64,000 nucleotides of DNA from Acanthococcus lagerstroemiae. Taxonomy: Eukaryota > Arthropoda > Insecta > Hemiptera > Eriococcidae. The stretch lies in contig CM063107.1 in the NCBI GenBank assembly GCA_031841125.1, positions 66,723,814-66,787,813 of the forward strand. The letters run 5' to 3'. This document shows, one piece after another, positions 12,601 through 24,600 of the stretch. Position numbers and translations under genes: made by a program. Under the pieces are notes generated by a model. The model did not search any database. It was not told the DNA's origin and saw nothing but the letters and a program-made list of their open reading frames with translations. Every line of letters begins with the position of its first letter. Position 1 is the first letter of the stretch.

Positions 12601-15600
12601 GGAGCTCAAAGTACCAACTTTGAAATTTTATACAGAAAGATATCAGAGTACCGAAACGAGTTTCTAGGGGTCGCTGATTTCGATTATTTCCGCTGATTTT
12701 CTATGTGGTCCCGATTCTGGCACTATAGTCAACACCTTACCCCATGAAGGGGTGAATTCGCATCGGCTTGTAAGACCAAAGTATCTAAACATGGATTTTC
12801 GGGTCACTGATTTCAAAAAACTACATTCGATTTTTCATTTCGTCCCGATTTAGGATTTACGAATATAGTCAAAATTTCATTCTTCAAACAAGAGGAATCG
12901 GCTGGTTTTGAAAAACGGAACAAAATATCGAAGTTGGGGATTTTCTGGGTCACATTTTATCGAATTTTCGATCTGGCCTAAATTTGAGCACCAAATTTAA
13001 GATTCATTATGGCTTTTTAATGAAGCGAAATATCAAAATGTTTTTATTTTGGCTCGCTGATTTTGAATATTGCATTAAAATGTCGGCCGGTTTGAAACCT
13101 CAAATTAGGAAAAGTCTTGAAGAGTCTTGAATAATTTGGAACACGCTAGGAATTTTGAATGTTCGAGGAAGAACAATGAAGGGTCCCGAGTAAGTTTTCA
13201 AGAGATTCGAAGAGACTGAAAGAAATGTGAACCAGTATGGAAGAGTCTCACGCAGTTTAGAATAAGCTCGCAAAAGAGTTCCTTACAATCTTGACACAAG
13301 TTGGCAGTGTTTTAGACAATTCTGAACAAGTCTGAAAGAAGTCTACAGCGGTTCAATAAAATTTTAACCAAGTCTTAAGCTGAATGAACATTATGCTGAC
13401 GTAATGGCCTGTTAACACGACACATGAGAAAAACAAAATCATCTATTTTAATTAGATTTTTCACGTTGAGCTGATATGTTGTCAGATGATACAATATGGT
13501 ATCATATGTGTTACAACTCGTGTTATCATGAGTTAACACACATCTGATGCATATCTAAACTTCTCGATGTTGATCTGTTGTGTTATGTCGCGTTGTGTAG
13601 TGTTAACACGTCATATTATATGTTAATACGACACATAACAAAAACAAAATCATCTATTTTAATTAGATTTTTCACATTGCACTGATATGTCATCAGACGA
13701 TGCACTATGAATCATATGTGTCATAACTCATGTTATCACATGTTAACATACGTCTGATGCAAATCCAAACGTTAAAATTTTTATAAAGTTCATCTCTTGC
13801 GCTGTATTGCGTTAGCACATCATATGACATATTGACACAAAACGTCAGCGTAATGTGAACCCACATTAATGTGAACTCAGCTTTAACAGTTATGAAGGAA
13901 AAGGCACACAAGCTGAGCTCACATTACGCTGACGTTTTGTGTTAACACGTCATATTATAACACAACACAACACAACCTACAGCTGTAAAGTTGATCTGTT
14001 GTGTTAAAGTGGGTTCACATTACGCTGACGATTTGTGTTAACATGTTATATGATGTGTGAACACAGCACAACACGAGAGATGAACTTCATAAAAATTTAA
14101 ACGTTTAGATTTGTATCAGATGCGTTTTAAAATGTGATAACACGAGTTGTGACACATATGATTCATAGTGCATCGTCCTGATGACATGTCAGTGCAATGT
14201 GAACAATCTAATTAAAATAGATGATTTTGTTTTTGTTATGTGTCGTGTTAACGTATCATATGACGTGTTAACACAAGAAGTCAGTATATGTGAACTCTAC
14301 TTTACAGAATCCTAATGCAGCCTAGAAGCCTTCGATAAGTTTGGAAACAACTTCAAGTGTCTGTAAATGTTTTAAACAAGTCCTGAAATACAGGGGATAT
14401 ACAACGCTTCAAACAAATCTGAAAGTGTCTAGAGTTCTTCGCAGTCTTGGAAAGATCTGGAAATGCCTTGCAGCATCTGGAGCAGGTTTACAGAATTTTG
14501 ATCAATTTTTAAAGCGTCTTATTGAGTCCTAATCAAATCTGAAAGGGGCTTACTAACTTTAATCGAGTTTTCAAGCGTCTCATAGAGTCCTAATCAAGTC
14601 TGGAAGTGTTGAACAAGTTTGGACGAAACCAAAATGGTCTGAAAGTTTCAAACGAGTCTGCAAGTCTTGTATAACGTTTGAAACCAGTTTGATAAGAGGA
14701 TAGGTTCACACGATCGTAGAAGAAGTTGCAAGTATTTTACAGGGTTTTGAACGAATTTACAAAGGTCTTATCAAGTCCTGACCAAGTCTGAAAGAGATTA
14801 AAAGGTCTTGAACTGCCTTTAAAAAAGTCTGGCAGTTTCTTAAACAGATTTAGAAGAAGTGAAAGCGCTTCGAAAAGCATACAAAGTTGTAAAGAAGTCT
14901 CAGAAAGTCTTCACAAGGGTGGAATAGTTTTGAATGAACAGAAATGAATTCATGAAACCAAAAAAGAGAACATTTGCTCACTATACTGCGCCAAAATATG
15001 GCTTCACTAATCCGTCGGAACCAATTTTCCCCTTGCTCATCATAATTTCCAGAAAAATTTTACTCACTAAGGTGAAATTATTAAGGCGCATCGCTAAATA
15101 TTTCACGATATTCATCTTTTGGGGTGTGTACTGTGGAGCAAGTGGAGATACTTTTGCTATACCTTAACATCAAGTGGCCACAACTAGTGTCCAAACGGGG
15201 CTAGATATTGACCATTAATGAGATACTCAAATTTAGCACCCCCCCCCCACACCAAAAAACAAAATGTTTTATATTTTTGAAATGAAGTCTATTTTACCCC
15301 TAAATCTGATTTCATGACTCAAATTAGAACATAATCCGAAGTTGAAAGTGATATTTGAAATCAGTGATCCAGAAGCCTCCAATTTTAATATGTACATTGT
15401 TCGATTTTTCAGGACAAGTTCATTTTGACCACTTTAAATGGTAAATTTCTCATTGAAGCCTCAATCGAACCAAAAAAGTCAAATACACTGTAATCAAAGA
15501 CCCGAAAGAAATATATCACTCTATATATTAAAAACCAAAACTCCGCCCCCCCCTTCTGTAAAAGAACTCCAAGGAGCCTGATATCTGAATCCCGGCCTTC

Positions 15601-18600
15601 GTCTAAGACATAACAGACATAATAAGACATAAAAAAGAGATATAATGATATAATTACCTATACTGCGGGTTGTATATTAAAAACCAAAACTCCTCCTCCC
15701 CCCTTCCCCCCTCCTGGAAAACACTCCAAGGAGCCTGATATCTAAATCCCGGCTTTCGTCTAAGACATAACAGACATAATTAGACATAAAAAGACATATA
15801 ATGACATAATTACCCATACTGCGGATTGCCTACCTAAAAATCAGAAAAACTGTAGGGGCAGATCAGCTACTTTCAAGGACATAATCTGTTTTAACATAAA
15901 AAGATCTCCAAGTTTTAAGACATAACCGACATGATAAGATATATAATGACATAATTACCCATAATCTCCAAGATCTCAAATCGCTGCGGGTTGCCTACCC
16001 TGCCCCTTAATTGCTCAATTTTCCAGGGGTAGCCTATCTTCAGGAGGGGTTCATGGTTATGGAGGAAGCTCCTGAAGGGGGAGGAGGGCCCCTGTGGGGG
16101 CGTGGGCTGTGGACGGAGATGGAGGCCCTGGGTGGGGCAGGGGGTTAAGATGAGTAAGAGGACCCGTTGGAAGAGAAAGTCCTTGGTGAGAGAGGGGACC
16201 AGGGACAGAAATGGCCGTGGTGCGGGAGGGGCAGGTGGCGGGATGGGGTCTTGAGTGGAAGGGCTCTCGGGGGAGGGGTGATCATGGTTGTGAGAGCTCC
16301 TGGGTGGATGACCAGGGATCTCCAAGGGGGTTGGAGGACCATAGTGAGGACAGGGGCTGTTAAGGGAGATAAATCTCAGGGGGTAGTTGTGGGCGAGGGG
16401 TCCTTGTGGTGGAGGAAATGGTTGGTAGGAGAGGGTGGCCATTGAGGAAGGAGGAGGTAGTGGTGGGTGAGGGTCCTGGAAGGGCAGTAAAACTTTAGTG
16501 GCTAAGGGCCCGGGGTTATAAGAGGTACTCATGGTGGAGGAGGGAGCTCCTGAAGGGGAGGAAAACCACGGTAGTGGTGGGGACTATAGAGGGAGATAAA
16601 GGCCCCGGGTGGGAGATGGTAAGAGGTCCTAGTGGAGGAGGAAGTCCTGGGTGAAAGAGGGACTGGGAAGGGCTGGTGGTGGGGGTCTGAAGGGGAAGGA
16701 TGGTCACGGTGACGGGAGCTCCTGAGTGGAGGACCAGGGGATCTTTGTGGGAGTTGGGATGAGGAGGCCGCCGAGAAGGAGCAGTGGAAGAGGAAGGCTG
16801 TAGCGAGGGATTATGGCCGCAATTGGGAAGGGCGTAGTGATGGGTGAAGAGGTCTTGGTGGGGTGTGGTACGAGAACAGAAATGAAGGCCATAGTGGTGT
16901 GGGAGTGGTCGGAGGAACGTAGTCCTAATGGAGGGCACTCGGGGTGGAAGAGGGTGATCTGGGGCAGAAAGAGTGGAGGACTAGATGATGATCGGAGGGC
17001 GCCATGTGGGGGAGAAGCTCTGAACGGAGAAAGTCATGGAGCGATAGAGAGGGTAATGTAAAGAGATTAAGGCCCAGTTGATGGAGGTCGGCTGTGGTGG
17101 TCGATGGTTGTAGAGGTGAGGAGGAAGTCCAAGGGACAGGGCCTACCCGGATGTGCAGAAGGAAAAGGTTCGCAAGGGAGATACTGCGGAGGTAAAAGAC
17201 CACAGGATGGGCACTGAAGCCTCTGGTAGGAGATTATGGCCGTTGTGGGGGAGGAGTTTACGACTGAGGAGGGCTACAACTGTTGAAGTGTGACCGTGGT
17301 GAACAAGAGGGTCGTAGTGGAGGAGGAGGAGGAGGCTCGTGATGAAGAAAGGATGGAAGGGGGAATTCATGGTGGAAGATTAAGGACCGCTGATAAAGGG
17401 GGAGCAAAAGAAGCGCAAAGCAAACCTGAACTCAGGAACAAAAATTTTAGACCAAACACTGGGGACTGTGATGGTCGGACGAGCGAAGCGAGTAACGGCG
17501 GGGGTTGGGCCGCAAAGCGGCCAGGGGGCGAAGCCCCCTAGTTATTTTGAAACACTGTCAGATTTTTCAAACAGTCAATTTCGTCCTTAAGAAAGGGGAA
17601 AGGTTAGATTTGAGGCCCAAATCTTGTTAGATCCTTCAAGACTCGAATTTAACTGGGATTAAATGACAAATCTAATACCATTTTCAAAGTTAGCGACCTA
17701 AGAAACTTTCACATCGATGTCATATTCAAGTTATAAAACCAAGTCAAATTCGACTCTCCGAGGGATAAAATGTCTAATTTAAAATCTCCATCGGCGGAGC
17801 GTATGGCGATGCATGCATACCAAAATGGTTCCCAAGAAGAAATGTACCAAAATAATATGTTTCTTTGGGTCTTTGATAACATTGTATTCCTGGCCCCGGA
17901 AACTACCCTTTCGAGCATATCAGTGACTCCAGAGGGACGTCTTGGGGCTGGCCCAGGCGCCCCTAATTTAGGACCTAGTTTGATGGTAAATCAAAAATAT
18001 AATGAAATATTCGGAATCAACCGCCAAAGAAACCTATATTTTAATAATCTTTTCGACATTTTCCTAATTAAATTCCACAATTAGTGGTGCGTGCGAGGCC
18101 TTCCTCCTGATAGAAAATGTTTTCACAAAAACGAAGCTATACCTGGTTACTAGACGATACTTAATCCGCTATCCCCTATCGATCCAACGATCATTAAAAA
18201 AATGATGGACGACTAATTTGTTAAACACCCAGTACACAGAATCAAATGTGTACGTAACAAAATGAAGGGCACAGTGCAAAAAGTGGTTAAGTCAATCTTT
18301 ATAAAATGGCATCCTATGCCAACGGAGACTACTGCTGCTCCAAAACATAATCGATTTAATTGCTTCTTGCACTGAGCGGTCCAAGTGCATTTTCTCCAAA
18401 TTTGAACCGTTCCGCTGATACACTCAACATAAACTCACTTTGATGTATTTTTCTTGCAGAAACAACACAATGGTTTCCAGCGGATATTTCAGGATGAATC
18501 GGATCAGTGGTTCGTGATATGGAGAACTACGGCCGATGCGTAAGCTTTTCTCGCTTTGGAATACCAGCAAACATAATATTTCGATGAATCGTGGCCGGGC

Positions 18601-21600
18601 AGCAGGAACATGATAGAATATGTCGATGATAATTGCGATAATCTGCTCGGTGTCTTTGGTTTCCGATTTAATGCCTAAAAACACAATACGTGAAATACCA
18701 AACGAATACGCTTGGTAGAAGGAAAACTTTATTCTCATATCAAATTACCGCTTCTTTGTTGTTGGATAAGCGTTTCGAAGAAATGCTGCATATGCGAGAG
18801 CAGTTGTTCGCACAGTTTCTCTTTGAAACTAGTCGGGAAAAGCTGCACTAAATAACACAGTCTTCTCGCCCCGCTCACGTTGATATTTCGATAATCACAG
18901 AACGTCGAAAGCAACGGTCGCATTACTTCGTGTACCTAAGTAACAGTATTTCCGGTATTAACACATAAAACATCAGAGATTCGTATTAACGTGGTAATTT
19001 AAATATTCGACTAACCATTGACAAATCGATTAAGGAGCCGGATACGAAATTTTTCATACACTGAAAAGCCGCTTCTTGTAGCTCGGGATCCGATCTTTCC
19101 AACGCTTGGTACAAGGAATTGAAAATCTTTTCCGATACATTAGGTACGTAATGGCACGCTGAGAGAGCTTTCATGGCCGCTTTGCGGAAAGGAACTAAAC
19201 TAGGAATGGATTTGTAACAAGGCAGTTTGGCCAGAGTATTGTCAGGAACATCACAAATGAAGCACACTTCGTTGAAGAATGATTTATGCTCTAGTATATT
19301 TAAATCTGAAAGGCAGGTAAATCAAATCAATGGACAAATGAGAATCACCGACACATTTTAGGGCCATTCGCGGAAATCCATGAGAAATCATGACCGACAC
19401 AATCCATAGTAAACATGAATTTTCAACTCACCTAAGGTGAACAGTCGAGGAACTAAAGTAGTGCAGAAGGTATTCCCCTCCATTAAACCAATCTGGGCAT
19501 TGGCTGCCTGATGCCTGAGTAGATGCTTTTTCGGAGGGATAATGTCGACAAGTACATTTTTATGACACTCCATCACGTTCGTTATCGACTTGTTCTGTAC
19601 TTCGGCAAATATCCTCAGCAGACGCATGGCCTGAACAAAAATATCAAATTAAATGTGCATTGAGCAAGCTATAGCTGAAGAACAGAGGTAGACTATGATA
19701 CTCATGCGCGAGAAAAGTCGATCTTTATCGAAGACTTCTTTGTGGGATAGGGACAGACTTCATCCTCCTAAAAACATACGCTGTTGATGAATTTACTTTC
19801 ATCCACCGAAATTCTAGCAATTGGCAAACCTCATAGCAAGATAACTAAAATTCTTCAATGAGAAAAAAAGTTCGTTCACGTCGTTGATCTAGGCTGACAT
19901 GTCAACTATGCGTATTTTACTGGAAATACGGTTTACTGGTGGAAAGATTTTGCAGTTACTCTGTAACCATCTTACTACTCTTCCTCTAAATCAGATGTTC
20001 GAACATTCCAGACAGAACCAAACTAAAGACGGATTCAGGAAGTAATGGTGGGGGTTCAATTCAGAATTATTCGGAACTGAATTAGTTCAATTCGAATAAT
20101 TATTCTTATAGATATTCCAATTATCCCTGATCAAATTCCTAAAATTAAATATAAGAATCTAATATTTTTATGATTAGTTGATATAAATCATTTTTTTATT
20201 AAGAAATTAATTAATATTTTTATTTTTAAAAAAATGGAAATAATCCTAATTTAATTCATAAAATAAATATAATAATAAATTTATTTAAGTTGATTTTAAT
20301 TATAGAATAATAGTTTAAATTAATGATTAATAAAATTAAAATAATTGAAATAAAAATTTGTTTCAACTCTCCATCATTTGATCAAGACTTTTGAAGATTC
20401 TTTCACGCTTGTGTCACTAGCATAAGGGTTCTTCCGAAGAACTAGTTAAAAAATGTGGACTCTTCGAGACTTTTCAAGAGAAGACTCTCTCGCACTTGCG
20501 GAAGATACCTTCAGACTTTTCTTCAAGACTTTTGCAGACTGATTTGAGATTGTATACTGAAAAATTTCCTACTGATTACCGCATCTGTAAGGCAAATTTG
20601 TAGTCCGGGAAATGTACATATTACCCTACTGCTCTTCTCGTGCATTCGCGCCTGAATAAAATCAACAAGAAAACTAATTCAACGACTGCTTAACAATGAT
20701 GGCAAGGAGGCATTTCCCCGGAAACTGCGTCCATCCACTCCTAGCATTCTTTGGAAGAAGAAAAATATTTCTTTCCTTCGGAAATGTAACGTGTGGGTCT
20801 CAAAGATTACTTCGAGTCCGAAGTGCATCATGTTTTTGGAACAGATACGAAATAGTTGTACAAAGCCATCTTTGTGGCGAATTATTTATTCATTTTATTT
20901 ATTAAGCCATTACAATTTAAAGCCCATGTTCTGAGCGAAGGCCTCCTTCAATCTTTTCCATTCGGCTCAGTCCTGGGCAACTCTATAATACTGTTAGGTG
21001 TATAGAAAATTGCCAATTTCGTCGGTCCCTCTTATTTTTTGCTTACCAGGTTTACGTTTTCTCCAAGTTGCCAGAAGGTGATTTCCCCACCCAGTTCCAC
21101 CTGATTCTCTTGATTGCACACGTTGTTGTTACATTCCAACTTATTTTTAATTATTCTTCGTGGAATTTTGTGTTTTAGTTTTATACCTCGTATAGATCTC
21201 TCCAAGGCATTTTGCAATACCATTAATTATTTCTTTTCCTCTGATTTTGTTACTGACCAAGATTGGGACCCATACGTTAGTGATAGGAGAATGCAACTGT
21301 TGAGTAGCTGGCTTTTATGTTTATTTGACATATTTTGTTTAAATATAAATTTTGGACTCCAGTTCACCAATCGATATTCTTCTATTAATTTCCTTCATTT
21401 GGTTTTCAAAAGAGACTAGTTACCCTAAATAGATTACATTTTCTACAGTTTCAATTTTTTGGTTTCCTAACACTAAATCCTTTTCGTCCTTTGACTTGCT
21501 CAACCAAAACTACTTCTTTTCCTTCGTTATTAAATATACCTTCCAATTCAATTTTACTTTTTGCAATTACCACACTATCCGCCAATCTGAGGCTGTTTAA

Positions 21601-24600
21601 AAAATTTTCCATTCACTGTTACACCTCTAGACTCCTAGTCTAAGTTTCAAAAGACTTCTGCTAAGGCACAATTGAAGAGTATAGGGAAATGGGGTCCCTG
21701 TCCCACCCCCTTATTTCAAATAGTTCTGATTCTTTGTCTGCAATAATTTGGACCTTCAGGTTGGTGTGCATATCTTTTAGTAGATTAACATAGTAAGATT
21801 AATACCTTGACTTACTGATGATTTTAACATAAAATTTACTTTTAGGGGATCGAAAGTCTTCGAGAAATCTATAAAAGCTAAATGAAGTTCCAGCTGGTAT
21901 TCTGAAGCTTTTCGAATGAGGGTGTTAATAGTGTGCGGATGGTCCACCGTGGAGAAACCCCTGCAAAAACCTGCCTGATCTGGAGCCTGTGTGTAGTCCA
22001 GATAATTTTTTGTTCTTCTTTCAATAAGAGATGACAATATTTTTGAAAGCGTGGGGATTAGGCTTCTTTGTGGTCCTAGGAAATATTTTTCGGTCGAATC
22101 AGAATTTACGAGTAATTACAGATCTAGCTTATTCTGCTGCTTCAATAAGATAACGTCAGTCGGGAATCGGCGAATACCCTTGTTATTAATTACATTCATA
22201 GACCATTATCAAGAAATTTGTGAAGAATCATTTTCGACAGAAATCATGTTGAGTTTCGTCTTTCCCAGCAATATATCATTACTGACTTACAGCTGGATGC
22301 CGCGGTAATTATGAACTAAACCTCGATATTCTACCTCTCTGACACCTGTACTAAGGAGTTTGAAGGCACTAAAATGACATACAAGCTACTTTTGTTCACG
22401 TGAAACTCGAATATAAATCAATACGATAAATTTTAAGAACTTCTGAACTAACCTCTTCTCTGAGATAATCATTAGGACTGGTAACTTGTCTGGTTAGTTC
22501 GTAGGTGACTTCTAACAAAGCTTTCTTTTGTATATTAGCTAATTCGGGGTCCGTAGTTGCATCCACCAGCACGGCACATCGTCTAACCATCTCCTCCAGG
22601 TTACCTTTGGCACGATCGATGGCCCCATTCGACACCTGAAGTAAAAGTATTACGTTTTCATTAGGTTTTTGTACATATTCTATGAACTGAAAAGTACAAT
22701 AGAAATCGAGCATAACTTGAGACTGGCTCCGCATTTACTGATTTATTTTACTCAGCGCAACCGTTGATATTGACCATTTTCCCAAGAAATAAAGACACAG
22801 CTACATGGGGGAGGGGATTCCTGATAAGCAAAAGTACTTTTCAATTTGTTAGAAATCCCATTATTTTTCGTTCGCTCTTCTTACGAAATTTTTTTACTTA
22901 TCCAACTCCATCTCTCCCCCACGACCTGGCTGCATGGCCCTATCAATAAAATAGATGTTATCGATCACCATTCATCAAGGATTGATGTTTTCGATGAATT
23001 ACGGTCTCACTGCAGGGTGATCACCCCCCCCCCCAAAAAAAAAAACAACAACAACATCAACATTCACTGACTTCTCCAGATTTTTCCAGTCCATTTTCCA
23101 ACTTTTTCATAAAAAACAAATTATTTCAAAAAAAAAAAGAAAAAGAGTTGAATACTGAATCTAACAGAGAAAATTGCACAATAATTTCACATCATAAGAT
23201 TTTCTTCAAAATTCCCTGACTTTTCGATTTTCCTTCAAAATTTCCTGCCTTTTCCCTGACTTCTCCAGGTAGGATCACATTCCCTGACTTTTCCAGGTTT
23301 TCCAGAAACTGGCCACCCTGCACCGATGATCAAGACTAATCAATGTTGAAAAAGCTGTGCCTCCAGTTTAGTCCATTTTTCGCTGAACTTCTCCACAAAG
23401 TAAGGTAGAACTAATAACATACCTCGCCACTGAGATCCATCATAACGAAGAGTTGAGCCCGTACAAATGTGTACAAATGCTTATACACCCAGTTGATGGC
23501 CATTTTCGTGTACAGGAATCGTATTGCCTCGCATCCTCCCAATTTAGCATACCATGGTCTTTCGTAACAAAGACCACAAACTTTCTCCACAAGGTATTCC
23601 ATCAAAGGCAGTTCGCAAGCCTGTGAAGGAAATATTCATATTAGTCATCTTCTCGACGTTGCGTCACAAATAGCAGGAATAAGGTTTGGATAGTTACCCT
23701 CTTTTTCGACCCCAACACGGTCGTAGCGGTACTCAGCATTACTGCCAACGCCAACCTTCCCGGTTTGCACAGTTCTTTTTCCTCGTACCCCATAACCGTC
23801 GCGATCGCTTCAGCCAGGATAAGCGAGTCCATATAGCCCTCGAGCAGTTGCTGTTTTCGATTCACCGGAAACGGACCTAGTAGAAAATAGGTACGCATAC
23901 AGTCAAGTAATGTCTCCACAAAATGTTTAAGGACATCATTATGTCGGTGATATTTACCAGCTTGTTGAGATATAGCAACCATAGTGTAGTGCCTTACAAT
24001 AGCCACCATCGTTGGCACGACTATTTTCCCGAGGTCTTTGATGGCTGCCGCAACAAATACGCCTACAACAAAAGGTATGGGTTTTGAGTAAATATAAAAA
24101 GTGTAAGACCAAAATTTACTAAGATATGATGATGATAAGGTTATCAGTCTTACGACCGGTTTGATGCAGCTCTCCATTTCTCCCTATCTTGTGTAAGTTC
24201 TTTCATTTCGTAATAACACTTACATTTGAAATCTCTGATTATCTGCTCAACATACTGGAATCTTTGCCGACCTACCCAATTCCTTCCTTCCACTCTTCCT
24301 TCCAGCAGCAGTGATATTATTCCTGGGTGCCTCAAATTATGCCCTATTAGATTATCTCTTCTTCTCTTCAGACAATTCCAAATGTCAATTTTACCTCCTA
24401 CTCTGTTAAGTACTTTCTCACTTCTTACCTTATCCGTCCATTTGAATGCTAAGTATCGGCCTATAGCACACAAACTCCAGATTACGCCTTTTCTCCGGTG
24501 GAAGGAAAAGAGAGCAAAGAACCACGATCTCATTAGGTTTATGTGTTTTGTCAAACACTAAGAAAATAAATTCAGAAACGACATAAAACAGCTTTGAATT

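Larger units (their letters stand above)
12440..18438. other. TRRAP intron 24 (6 kb), repeat-filled
   Basis: It contains, in order: 12440-13100 unrecognised sequence, degenerate repeats, a palindromic MITE cluster, more degenerate repeats, ~150 bp direct repeats, a G-rich minisatellite, a stable-hairpin cluster, and 17550-18438 where I see nothing. There is no coding evidence. Confidence 0.8.

Noticed and set aside
15915..17370. Overlapping Pro/Leu/His-rich open frames on the minus strand (205, 140, 92 and 75 residues)
   Set aside because: They come from the G-rich minisatellite, which lacks stops in several frames at once; no domain, start context or splice sites support a gene.
17460..17545. 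Bacterial contamination, because of the GC-rich GCGAAGC hairpins
   Set aside because: The patch is under 100 bp and lies inside a continuous eukaryotic intron; no bacterial gene flanks it.
17770..18084. 104-residue plus-strand frame in TRRAP intron 24
   Set aside because: No recognisable similarity, AT-rich end and no neighbouring exon with matching phase.
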